From positions 1 to 8,843 of the forward strand of contig CAIYYE010000074.1 in the NCBI GenBank assembly GCA_903930395.1: DNA of 8,843 nt. Reading direction: 5' to 3'. Under the pieces are notes generated by a model. That model made no database searches and was not told where the DNA came from. It saw nothing but the letters and a program-made list of their open reading frames with translations. The position numbers and the translations under genes were made by a program. The stretch is from an uncultured beta proteobacterium. GTDB lineage: Bacteria; Pseudomonadota; Gammaproteobacteria; Burkholderiales; Rhodocyclaceae. Below are positions 1-6,941 of this stretch, piece after piece (within the stretch, counting starts at the first letter, position 1; each line of letters starts with the position of its first letter).

Positions 1-490
1 CCATCTGCTTGCCCGGCATCGCGTCAAGGGTGAAGCGGGCCGACACTTCAGCCACCCGACCGGCACCCTTGGTGATGACGACAAAATTGATGACCACCAG
101 GATCATGAAGACGAGGATGCCGACGGCAAAGTTGCCACCGACCATGAAATGCCCGAAGGCCTCGATCACCTTACCGGCCGCATCCGGACCGTTATGCCCT
201 TCGAGCATGACGACGCGGGTCGAGGCGACGTTGAGCGACAAGCGAAGCAAGGTCGTCACCAGCAGAACGGTCGGAAAGACCGAGAACTCGAGGGTCTTTT
301 GCGTATTGACGGCAACCAGCAGGACGAGCACCGAGATGGCGATATTGAAGGTGAAGAACACGTCCAGCACGAAAGCCGGCAGCGGCAACACCATCATTGC
401 CAGAATCATCAGGATGAGGACCGGCGCCGCCATCTGCGAGATGTTCATGCGGGCCATGAAACTTTGCATGCTGACTGTGGAAGCTGCCAT
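1..490 (-). CDS. flhA: Flagellar biosynthesis protein FlhA, N-terminal part (runs off the window)
   Basis: FlhA is the large inner-membrane subunit of the flagellar type III export gate. Its cytoplasmic domain, outside this window, receives export substrates and chaperones. Only the first 163 codons are present. Visible are hydrophobic segments at about residues 21-42, 44-62 and 119-140, the conserved [10 protein letters not shown] stretch (83-92), and the FHIPEP-family stretch following the membrane segments (about 141-163, including RVAEVSARF and DAMPGKQM). The ATG lies directly after the flhB stop codon (TAAATG, no overlap, no gap). A good Shine-Dalgarno GGAGG lies 8 bases upstream, inside the end of flhB, so the two genes are very probably translationally coupled. 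The reading frame is intact to the window edge. The family call is secure; whether the rest of the gene is intact cannot be seen. Confidence 0.97.
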   Translation of the reverse strand, partial: MAASTVSMQSFMARMNISQMAAPVLILMILAMMVLPLPAFVLDVFFTFNIAISVLVLLVAVNTQKTLEFSVFPTVLLVTTLLRLSLNVASTRVVMLEGHNGPDAAGKVIEAFGHFMVGGNFAVGILVFMILVVINFVVITKGAGRVAEVSARFTLDAMPGKQM

Positions 491-1630
491 TTACACAGCC
501 TCCGGAACGAGTTCTGGCGGCACCGGCAGTTCGCGCGGCGGCACCGGATAGACGCCACCAACCTGACGCCAGTTGGCCAGCTGGTAGATATAAGCAAGAA
601 CCTCCGCGACTGCACTGTACAGGGCGGAGGGGATTTCGGCGTCGAGCTGGGCATGTTTGTAGAGCGCTCTGGCCAGGGGCGGCGCCTCGAGTATCGGCAC
701 CGCATTTTCGTTGGCTATCTCGCGTATCTTCTGGGCTATCGCGCCCGCCCCCTTGGCTACCACCTTGGGGGCCGTCATGCCGGTTTGATAGGAGAGCGCC
801 ACCGAGAAGTGGGTCGGATTGGTGACGACCACATTGGCTTTCGGCACTGCCGCCATCATGCGCTTGCGGGCAGCCTGCATCTGCAGGCTGCGGATACGCC
901 CCTTGACATGGGGGTCGCCCATCATTTCCTTCATTTCCTGCTTGATCTCTTCCTTGGTCATCTTCAACTTGTCGAAGTATTGCCAGAGCTGGAAGGGCAC
1001 ATCCGCCGCGACAATCAGCACCAGCGTCGCGACCATGACCAGAAATGAATACGAGACCAGATCGCCGGCATGGGCCAGCCCGGACTCCAGGGGCTCGTTG
1101 AGCAAACCGAATATTTCGTCACGCTCTTTCCACATCAGCAGGACTGCCACACTGCCGACCAAGGCCGCCTTGAGTGCTGCCTTGCCCAGTTCCATCAAGC
1201 TGTTCCACGAGAACATCCGGCCAAAGCCGGTGAGCGGATTGAGACGATTGAAATCCGGGACCATTGCCTGCGGGGAAAAAACCCAGGCATTCATGAAAAA
1301 TGGTGGCAGGACGGCAGCCAGCACGAGCAAGCCGAGCAAGGGAGAAAAAGCCAGAAGGGCGTCGCCGGCCATCTCGGCCAGCCGGGGCAGCATCAAGGCC
1401 GGCTCGCGCATGACCTCGGACTCGACGGTAAAGCCTTTTCTGACCACCGCCATCGAGCGCTGCATGAACCAGCCACCCATTGTCCAAAAAGCGGCACCAG
1501 CAGCAATCAAAACCAGAAAAGTGCCAAGTTCGCGAGAATGAGGCACCTGCCCCTTTTCCCGGGCTTGCTCGATTCGCCTACTTGTAGGCTCTTCAGATTT
1601 CTCGAGGTCGCTGTCTTCGGCCATAGCCAT
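491..1630 (-). CDS. flhB: Flagellar biosynthesis protein FlhB (export gate, substrate-specificity switch)
   Basis: FlhB is an inner-membrane component of the flagellar type III export apparatus. It switches substrate class from rod/hook to filament after self-cleavage. The 379-residue protein has the usual charged N-terminus (EEPTSRRIEQAREKGQVPHSREL), hydrophobic membrane segments at about residues 37-55, 91-113, 150-166 and 188-210, and a cytoplasmic domain with the autocleavage motif NPTH at 271-274 (scission expected between N271 and P272). The length is normal, with a proline-rich tail (VPP repeated) after the conserved domain. Two in-frame ATGs lie six bases apart (1630 and 1624). Neither has a strong Shine-Dalgarno sequence, and the second (MAEDSD) is as plausible. 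It is separated from cheA by a terminator and a 172-base gap, so it probably starts its own transcript with flhA. Confidence 0.97.
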   Translation of the reverse strand: MAMAEDSDLEKSEEPTSRRIEQAREKGQVPHSRELGTFLVLIAAGAAFWTMGGWFMQRSMAVVRKGFTVESEVMREPALMLPRLAEMAGDALLAFSPLLGLLVLAAVLPPFFMNAWVFSPQAMVPDFNRLNPLTGFGRMFSWNSLMELGKAALKAALVGSVAVLLMWKERDEIFGLLNEPLESGLAHAGDLVSYSFLVMVATLVLIVAADVPFQLWQYFDKLKMTKEEIKQEMKEMMGDPHVKGRIRSLQMQAARKRMMAAVPKANVVVTNPTHFSVALSYQTGMTAPKVVAKGAGAIAQKIREIANENAVPILEAPPLARALYKHAQLDAEIPSALYSAVAEVLAYIYQLANWRQVGGVYPVPPRELPVPPELVPEAV

Positions 1631-1672
1631 CTTTGGTTTACGTTATGGCTATTATAGGAAAAAACCAGAAAA

Positions 1673-1678
1673 ATTATA
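1673..1678 (-). promoter_or_regulatory. TATAAT hexamer upstream of flhB (possible -10)
   Basis: An exact TATAAT lies on the minus strand in the AT-rich stretch before flhB. A second exact TATAAT lies at 1651-1656. Neither has a convincing -35 hexamer at 16-18 bases, and no extended -10 TG is present, so either could be chance in AT-rich DNA. They mark the most promoter-like DNA of the gap if a housekeeping sigma factor drives flhBA. Confidence 0.2.
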
Positions 1679-1712
1679 GAGGTACGTGTGTTTATTTATT
1701 CTGTTTCTCAGA

Positions 1713-1729
1713 TGCCATTCGCAAGCCAA
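1713..1729 (-). promoter_or_regulatory. Possible sigma-54 promoter for flhBA
   Basis: The minus strand reads TTGGCTTGCGAATGGCA. Against the established sigma-54 consensus (YTGGCACG, four bases, TTGCW) it keeps the invariant GG and GC at the correct spacing of ten bases and matches YTGGC, the G before the spacer, and T.GCA of the -12 element; three consensus positions differ. It lies about 83 bases upstream of the flhB ATG and downstream of the cheA terminator, where a flagellar operon promoter is expected. Sigma-54 with a FleQ-type activator drives flagellar genes in some polar flagellates. No activator site was identified, so this is only a candidate. Confidence 0.3.
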
Positions 1730-1749
1730 TGACAACAGAGTAAACCTCC

Positions 1750-1778
1750 AAAAGAAAAGAGGGGGCAAAGCCCCCTCT
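1750..1778 (-). terminator. Rho-independent terminator after cheA
   Basis: On the minus strand a perfect 9-base-pair stem (AGAGGGGGC / GCCCCCTCT, arms 1770-1778 and 1758-1766) with a TTT loop is followed by TTTCTTTT. It begins 24 bases after the cheA stop codon. The plus strand has no T tract after the stem, so it acts in the che direction only. It ends the chemotaxis transcript and makes flhBA a separate unit, or one with reduced read-through. Confidence 0.9.
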
Positions 1779-1802
1779 CAACTCGTTGACTAAAAACGGG
1801 AA

Positions 1803-3716
1803 TCATGCGAAATCGAGCGCCCTCTTGCCGGAACCCACCTCGGCATGCTGCCCGAGGTCGGCCAACAATTCTTTCATGTCGAGAATCAGGACGATCTGCC
1901 CATTGGACAGTGTGGTCACGCCAGCCACCCCCTTTGGACGGAAATCCTCGAGCGACTTGATCACGGCATCGTCGCGCCCGGCGAAGCTATCGACCGCCAG
2001 AATGAAGCTGCGCTCCGCCGTCTGCATGAACACGCCGTACTCCGGATAGCGCTCAAGCGGCCAGCCGAGAAGGCGTGCCAGGGTAATCACGGGCAATACC
2101 TCGCCCCTGACCACCAGCGTTTCCCGACCGCCCACTTCCTGGACCTTGCTTTGCTCGATCGGCAGTATTTCGCGAACCAGCGACAGCGGCAGGGCGAATG
2201 GCTGATCGCCAAGCAGAACCAGCAAAACCGGCAGAATCGCCAGGGTCAGCGGCAATGAAATGATGAAAACCGACCCCTTGCCTGGCTCCGAGCGTATCTC
2301 GATCGATCCGTTGAGCTTCTGGATATTGGTTTTCACCACGTCCATGCCGACGCCACGCCCCGACACATCGGAAATTTGCGCCTTGAGCGAAAAACCGGGG
2401 AGGAAGATGAGGTTGAGGCTCTGGCGCTCGTCCAGCGTATTGGCGTCTTCTTCGGATATCAGGCCCTTTTCAATGGCCTTGGCGCGAATCCGTTCGGCAT
2501 TCATGCCCTTGCCGTCATCGGCAATGATAAGGACGATATGATCGCCCTCCTGACGCGCCTCGAGGCGGACCAGACTCTTGACCGGCTTGCCGGCAGCCAA
2601 ACGCTCCTCGGGCATTTCGACGCCATGATCAACCGCATTGCGGATCAGGTGGATGAGCGGATCGGCCAGATCCTCGATCATCGTCTTGTCTACTTCGGTT
2701 TCCTCGCCAGCGAGGACCAGTTCGACATCCTTGCCGAGTTGCCGGGCGAGGTCGCGGGCAATGCGCGGATATTTCTGGAAAAGACGGCCGATGGGCTGCA
2801 TCCGCGTCTTCATCACCGAGTTCTGCAAATCCGACACCAGCAAGTCGAGCTGGCTTACCGCCTGATCCAGCGCATGCAGGGTTTCCGAGTCGCTCTTTCC
2901 AGCCAGGATGTCGGCCCGCAGGCTGGTCAGGCGGTTCTTGGTCAAGCCAATTTCACCCGACAGATTGAGAACCTGGTCGAGGCGGGAGGTATCCACCCGT
3001 ATGGTATTTTCGCGAACGCGCTCTTCAACGCGCCGTGCCGAAACCGGCTGACCGCCCGGCTTGTCAACGGCACGCCGGCCAAAGGGCGATGCCGCACCGG
3101 CCCCTTCAGGCGCCACCACAACCGGCGTCACCACCGACTCGACCATGGCCGTTTCGGCCTTGGTGATGACCACGGCCGGATCTGACGTGACCGGTGCCGC
3201 AGCGCCGGTGACGGCAGCATGCAAGAGGTTCCAGTCAGGCTCACCGGGGACGGGGCCAGGTGTTTTTGGCGTATCCGCTACCGCCGGCGGCACTTCGGCT
3301 GCTTTCGCGGCGGCCGCAGCAGCATCTCCGCTCAAGACGCCCTTCAAGGCGGCGATCACGCCCGGATCAGCCGGCTGGGGCTGAACCATCTGCCCCAATT
3401 CGCCAAACATTTCGCGGACGCCCTTGGTCGCGTCCATGATGACGTCCATCAAGCCGGCCGTCAGTTCAAGTTCGCCATTGCGCAGGCGGTCAAAGAGATT
3501 TTCAGTCAGATGACAGAGGGTCACCAGTTCGGCAGCGTTGAGAAAGCCAGCCCCGCCCTTGACCGTGTGAAAGCCACGGAAAATATCGTTGAGCAATGCG
3601 CGGTCATCCGGCATCTTTTCCAGTTCAACGAGTTTGTTATCCACATCGGACAACAAATCACTGGCCTCCTGCAGAAAGTCCTGCAGGAGATCTTCCATTC
3701 CGGCAAAGTCGCTCAT
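1803..3716 (-). CDS. cheA: Chemotaxis histidine kinase CheA
   Basis: CheA is the cytoplasmic kinase of chemoreceptor arrays. It autophosphorylates in response to receptors and passes phosphate to CheY and CheB. The 637-residue protein begins with a P1/Hpt domain (about 1-104) holding the phosphoacceptor His50 in FRGFHTVKGGAGF. An Ala/Pro/Val-rich linker of about 130 residues follows, with no recognisable P2 domain. The P3 dimerisation helices span about 236-305 (start TIRVDTSRLDQVLNLSGEIG). The P4 ATPase domain has an N box around LIRNAVDHG (357-365), G1 DDGKGM (400-405), an F box FLPGFS (438-443) and G2 GRGVGMDVV (453-461). A CheW-like P5 domain spans about 490-620. The start ATG has a strong GAGGAG about 8 bases upstream, overlapping the cheZ stop (TGAGGAG); the gap to cheZ is 11 bases. 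A terminator follows, so cheA is the last gene of its operon. All catalytic motifs look intact. Confidence 0.98.
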   Translation of the reverse strand: MSDFAGMEDLLQDFLQEASDLLSDVDNKLVELEKMPDDRALLNDIFRGFHTVKGGAGFLNAAELVTLCHLTENLFDRLRNGELELTAGLMDVIMDATKGVREMFGELGQMVQPQPADPGVIAALKGVLSGDAAAAAAKAAEVPPAVADTPKTPGPVPGEPDWNLLHAAVTGAAAPVTSDPAVVITKAETAMVESVVTPVVVAPEGAGAASPFGRRAVDKPGGQPVSARRVEERVRENTIRVDTSRLDQVLNLSGEIGLTKNRLTSLRADILAGKSDSETLHALDQAVSQLDLLVSDLQNSVMKTRMQPIGRLFQKYPRIARDLARQLGKDVELVLAGEETEVDKTMIEDLADPLIHLIRNAVDHGVEMPEERLAAGKPVKSLVRLEARQEGDHIVLIIADDGKGMNAERIRAKAIEKGLISEEDANTLDERQSLNLIFLPGFSLKAQISDVSGRGVGMDVVKTNIQKLNGSIEIRSEPGKGSVFIISLPLTLAILPVLLVLLGDQPFALPLSLVREILPIEQSKVQEVGGRETLVVRGEVLPVITLARLLGWPLERYPEYGVFMQTAERSFILAVDSFAGRDDAVIKSLEDFRPKGVAGVTTLSNGQIVLILDMKELLADLGQHAEVGSGKRALDFA

Positions 3717-3727
3717 TATCGCGCTCC

Positions 3728-4588
3728 TCAGAAGCCGAGGCTGTCCAGCAGGTCATCGACCTGCTCCTGGTTAACCACTACATCGCTGCGCCCTTCGGCA
3801 TTGATGACCGGACCGTTCATCAGACTGGCGACCTCATCGGTACGCTTGGTTTCCGGCAGCACCTCGATGAGCACGGTCATCAGTCCCGACTCAAGCTCAT
3901 GAGCCAGGCTGACAATCTTCTTGATGACTTGCCCGGTCAGGTCCTGGAAATCCTGTGCCATCATGATTTCGGTCAATTGGGCATGGGTGGCGCGGGCCTT
4001 TTGCGGCAGCCCTTCATTGAGGAAAGCGCGCGTTTCCGCTGCCAGCAGCTTGAAGTCAGCCGGCCCCATTTCGTTGGCGAAGACCTTGTCCCAACGCTGG
4101 CCCAGGGCCTGGGCGCTCGTTTCGATCTGCTCAACCAATGGATTGGCAATATCCGTCGCATTGAGAACGCGACAGGCGGCCTGCTCGGTCAAATTGGCGA
4201 CATAGGCCAGGCGATCCTTGGCATCGGGCAGCGCCGAAACGGTTTGCTCGATGAGCTTGTCGTAACCAAGCTGCCCCAGCGTATCGTGCAGGTTACGCGC
4301 CATCTGTCCGATGCGATTGAAGACAGCCTCCTGCTGCGACCAGGCGGCGCCGGCGTCACCACCGGCGTCACCACCGGCCGCATCACCGCTGGAGGCTACC
4401 TGGGCCACACTGGCCGTTGCAGCGACGCTATCGAACAGGGCCTGCAAATCATCATTGTCACCATCCGCGGATGCCGCGGGAACTGGCGCTACCGGCACGG
4501 GTGCCGGGGCGACCGGCGCCGCTGCACTGCCTGCTGCGATCGAGTCAAAAAGGGCCTCGAGGTCATCTGAATCGTTATTTGCCGACAT
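3728..4588 (-). CDS. cheZ: CheY-P phosphatase CheZ with duplicated N-terminal motif
   Basis: CheZ speeds dephosphorylation of CheY-P and so resets the flagellar motor signal. The 286-residue protein is longer than E. coli CheZ (214 residues) because of an Ala/Pro/Gly-rich N-terminal extension of about 80 residues. The phosphatase helix is intact: IMMAQDFQDLTGQVIKK (208-224) contains Asp216 and the catalytic glutamine Gln220, equivalent to E. coli Asp143 and Gln147. The C-terminus QVDDLLDSLGF (276-286) matches the CheY-binding tail of E. coli CheZ. The N-terminus carries two related motifs, DDLEALFDSIAA (8-19) and DDLQALFDSVAA (46-57), joined by a flexible linker. The start ATG has a strong AAGGGGAG three bases upstream that overlaps the cheY stop codon (TAAGGGGAG), with a gap of 9 bases. 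This fits tight co-expression of phosphatase and substrate. Confidence 0.97.
   Translation of the reverse strand: MSANNDSDDLEALFDSIAAGSAAAPVAPAPVPVAPVPAASADGDNDDLQALFDSVAATASVAQVASSGDAAGGDAGGDAGAAWSQQEAVFNRIGQMARNLHDTLGQLGYDKLIEQTVSALPDAKDRLAYVANLTEQAACRVLNATDIANPLVEQIETSAQALGQRWDKVFANEMGPADFKLLAAETRAFLNEGLPQKARATHAQLTEIMMAQDFQDLTGQVIKKIVSLAHELESGLMTVLIEVLPETKRTDEVASLMNGPVINAEGRSDVVVNQEQVDDLLDSLGF
4351..4374. repeat. 12-base tandem repeat within cheZ
   Basis: Two exact copies of CGGCGTCACCAC (plus strand) lie head to tail, with a degenerate third start after them. They encode the GGDAGGDAG run (about residues 72-80) in the flexible linker before the CheZ helical core. The unit length keeps the frame, so copy-number change would only alter linker length. 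Confidence 0.8.
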
Positions 4589-4597
4589 GATCTCCCC

Positions 4598-4993
4598 TTA
4601 GGCCTGACCCATTTTTTCGAAAATCTTGTTCAGCTTTTCCGAAAGTGTTCCCGCCGTAAAAGGCTTGACGATGTAGCCGCTGGCCCCCGACTGCGCCGCG
4701 GCGATGATGTTTTCCTTCTTCGCTTCGGCGGTGATCATGAGGACGGGCAGATGCTTGAGATGCGGCGTTGCCCGTATCGATTGCAAGAGGGTGAGGCCAT
4801 CCATGTTCGGCATGTTCCAGTCGGTCACGACGAACTCAAAGCCACCTGCCTGCAGCTTCTGGAGCGCAATCGCCCCATCCTCGGCCTCGTCGACATTGGT
4901 AAACCCCAGCTCTTTGAGAAGATTCCGGACGATTCGTCGCATGGTCGAGAAATCGTCGACCACCAGGAATTTCATTTTCGGATCAGCTGCCAT
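4598..4993 (-). CDS. cheY: Chemotaxis response regulator CheY
   Basis: CheY is the single-domain receiver that, once phosphorylated by CheA, binds the flagellar motor switch (FliM) and alters rotation. The 131-residue protein shows all receiver residues: acidic pocket Asp13-Asp14 ([10 protein letters not shown]), phosphoacceptor Asp58 in [12 protein letters not shown], switch Thr88 ([11 protein letters not shown]), aromatic Tyr107 and Lys110 (GYIVKPF). The [10 protein letters not shown] sequence and the IVKPFTA end are typical of motor-binding CheY rather than a generic regulator. The ATG is preceded by CTGGAG at about 6-7 bases. It lies 24 bases after the second cheV stop and 9 bases before cheZ, which supports the motor-signalling role. 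Confidence 0.98.
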   Translation of the reverse strand: MAADPKMKFLVVDDFSTMRRIVRNLLKELGFTNVDEAEDGAIALQKLQAGGFEFVVTDWNMPNMDGLTLLQSIRATPHLKHLPVLMITAEAKKENIIAAAQSGASGYIVKPFTAGTLSEKLNKIFEKMGQA

Positions 4994-5017
4994 GCACTAC
5001 TCCAGGAACTTGGTTTG

Positions 5018-5953
5018 TTATCGTTCAATCAGCGGACGCAGTGTATCCGCCAACGCTTCAGCATCGAATTTTGCGACATAGGCATCCACGCCCACCGACT
5101 TGCCCATGGCCCGATTGGCTTCGGAAGAGAGCGAGGAGTGCATGACGATGGGAACACCATCGAAACGCGGATCGGCCTTGATGTTCTTGGTCAGCACATA
5201 GCCATCCATTTCCGGCATCTCGGCGTCAACCAGAATCAGGCGAATATCTTCGCGGATATTGTGTCCCATCTGCGCCGCATGACCGGCAATCCCCTGCAGT
5301 CGCGTCCAGGCTTCCTGGCCATTGGTGGCGTGCTTGTGGCGGACCCCAAGCTTGTCGAGAACTTCGGCAATCTTGCGTCGCGCGACGACGGAATCGTCGA
5401 CAAAAAAGACATTGGTGTCGGGATCCACTTTGGCCGGCGTGATATCGACAATCATCGCCTCACCAAATGAATTGGCCAGTATCTGTTCGACATCGAGAAT
5501 CGACACCAGCCCGCCCCCCTCCAGTTCGATCACCGCCGTGATCAGCCCCTGGTTTGCCGCCAGCACGTTCTCCGGTGCCTTCACGCGCTCCCAGTCAACC
5601 CGGATGATGCGGTCGACATCGTGCACGAGAAAACCCAGCGTCCGCTTTGAATACTCGGCCACCATCATGGTCTTGCCGAGCCCGGCCGGGGCATCCAGAT
5701 GCATGAACTGGCCCAGCGACAGCACCGGGATGACATTGCCACGCAACGAAATCAAGCCCTCCACCCCGCGCGGCATGTTCGGCGTCCTCGTAATGTGGGG
5801 CGTCCGGCCGACTTCGCGGACCTTGAACACATTGATGCCGAAAATCTCGCGCGTCCCCAGCGAGAACAGCAGGATTTCCATCTTGTTGGAACCTGCCAGC
5901 CGCGTCCGCGCATCGATGCTGTCGAGCAGATTTTTATTCTCTACGAGGTCCAT
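5018..5953 (-). CDS. cheV: Chemotaxis coupling protein CheV (second copy in transcript order)
   Basis: CheV couples receptors to CheA through a CheW-like domain and carries a receiver that tunes the coupling. With the ATG at 5953 the protein has 311 residues. The CheW domain spans about 20-165 (GINVFKVREV, GVEGLISLRGNVIPVL, GFLVHDVDRIIRVDW). The receiver spans about 181-305 with acidic pair Asp186-Asp187 (FFVDDS), phosphoacceptor Asp243 in LVDAEMPEMDGY, serines in MHSSLS at the switch position, and the conserved lysine in YVAKFD. A TTG six bases upstream (5959) also opens the frame, but the Shine-Dalgarno GGGAG directly abuts that TTG and sits 6 bases from the ATG, so the ATG is the start. 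The gap to the upstream cheV is 19 bases. It is clearly paralogous to that neighbour. Confidence 0.95.
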   Translation of the reverse strand: MDLVENKNLLDSIDARTRLAGSNKMEILLFSLGTREIFGINVFKVREVGRTPHITRTPNMPRGVEGLISLRGNVIPVLSLGQFMHLDAPAGLGKTMMVAEYSKRTLGFLVHDVDRIIRVDWERVKAPENVLAANQGLITAVIELEGGGLVSILDVEQILANSFGEAMIVDITPAKVDPDTNVFFVDDSVVARRKIAEVLDKLGVRHKHATNGQEAWTRLQGIAGHAAQMGHNIREDIRLILVDAEMPEMDGYVLTKNIKADPRFDGVPIVMHSSLSSEANRAMGKSVGVDAYVAKFDAEALADTLRPLIER

Positions 5954-5972
5954 CGCCAACTCCCGCTATCTC

Positions 5973-6941
5973 TCAGGCCGCACGAACCGGCAAACCTTCC
6001 ACCCCCAGTCGCCTGGCCAAGGTTTCGGACAGACGCATGGGCTCGAATTTGGGTACATACTCATCGACGCCAACTGACGCCCCAAGCTTTTGATTGGACA
6101 TTCCCGACAGGGAGGAATGCATGATCACCGGAATGCTGCTGAAGCGCGGATCCGACTTTATTTTCTTGGTCAGGATATAGCCATCCATCTCGGGCATTTC
6201 GATATCGGTCAACACCAGACTGATCATGGACGAAGGCGGCTTGCCGATCGACTGCGCATAGGTCGCTATTTTCTCCATTTCGTCCCACATCTGGCGACCA
6301 TTGACCGCCGAGATCCCCTTGACGCCCATGGCAGCGAGCGTCCGCTCAATCTGCTTGCGGGCGACACTGGAGTCATCACAATAAAAAACGGTACTGTCCG
6401 GGCGGTCCACAGCGACCACCCCACGGAACATGCTTTCGTTGTCGATAGTCGAGGTTTCCGAAAGCACTTTCTCGACGTCCATCATCATGACCAGACGGTT
6501 GTCATCGAGTTCGGTGACGGCCGTTACCAGGCCGCCCGTCTGCGAAGTCAGCATTTCCGGCGGGACCCGCATCTTGCTCCAGTCAAGGCGAAGGATGGTA
6601 TCCACCCCCTCGACCAGAAAGCCCTGCGTGTGCCCGTTGTATTCGGTCACGATCATGATTTCGCGCGGTTTTTCCGGGGCTATGCCCGAATACTTCGCGA
6701 GATCGATCACCGGCACCAGTGCCCCGCGCAGGCTGACCATGCCCTCAACGGAGGGCGGCATGTCAGGGGCGGCGGTAATCACCGGTGTGCGCATGACCTC
6801 ACGGACCTTGAACACATTGATGCCGTAGGTCTCACGACGCCCGGTACGCTGATCCACGCCAAGAAAGAAAAGAAGTATCTCGAGCTTGTTGGTGCCCGCC
6901 AATTTGGTTCGTGCGTCGATATTCTTCAATAATTCCGACAT
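5973..6941 (-). CDS. cheV: Chemotaxis coupling protein CheV (first copy in transcript order)
   Basis: This CheW-receiver fusion has the same architecture and close similarity to the next gene. With the ATG at 6941 it has 322 residues. The CheW domain spans about 18-165 (YGINVFKVREV, VEGMVSLRGALVPVIDL, GFLVEGVDTILRLDW). The receiver spans about 184-310 with Asp189-Asp190 (FYCDDS), phosphoacceptor Asp246 in VLTDIEMPEMDGY, MHSSLS and the lysine in YVPKFE. Compared with its neighbour it has six extra residues (VDQRTG) in an early loop of the CheW domain. An in-frame ATG at 6947 abuts the Shine-Dalgarno AGAGG and would leave no spacing, while the ATG at 6941 is 6 bases away and gives the same MSELLKNIDARTKLAG-type start as the paralogue. 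A gap of 127 bases separates it from the STAS gene, enough for its own promoter. Confidence 0.95.
   Translation of the reverse strand: MSELLKNIDARTKLAGTNKLEILLFFLGVDQRTGRRETYGINVFKVREVMRTPVITAAPDMPPSVEGMVSLRGALVPVIDLAKYSGIAPEKPREIMIVTEYNGHTQGFLVEGVDTILRLDWSKMRVPPEMLTSQTGGLVTAVTELDDNRLVMMMDVEKVLSETSTIDNESMFRGVVAVDRPDSTVFYCDDSSVARKQIERTLAAMGVKGISAVNGRQMWDEMEKIATYAQSIGKPPSSMISLVLTDIEMPEMDGYILTKKIKSDPRFSSIPVIMHSSLSGMSNQKLGASVGVDEYVPKFEPMRLSETLARRLGVEGLPVRAA

Noticed and set aside
149..1048. A long plus-strand open frame (299 codons) opposite flhA/flhB
   Set aside because: The translation is rich in His, Arg and Gln with no domain pattern, and it lies wholly opposite flhB and flhA, whose families are certain. 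It is a shadow of biased codon use.
2376..3185. A plus-strand open frame (269 codons) opposite cheA
   Set aside because: It covers the CheA catalytic core on the other strand, has no recognisable motif, and the CheA motifs are all intact; other long plus-strand frames opposite cheA, cheZ and cheV are likewise shadows.
3596..4570. A plus-strand open frame (324 codons) running opposite cheA and cheZ
   Set aside because: It spans the cheA-cheZ junction on the opposite strand, is low in typical protein patterns, and the tight cheY-cheZ-cheA layout with Shine-Dalgarno sites explains the DNA.
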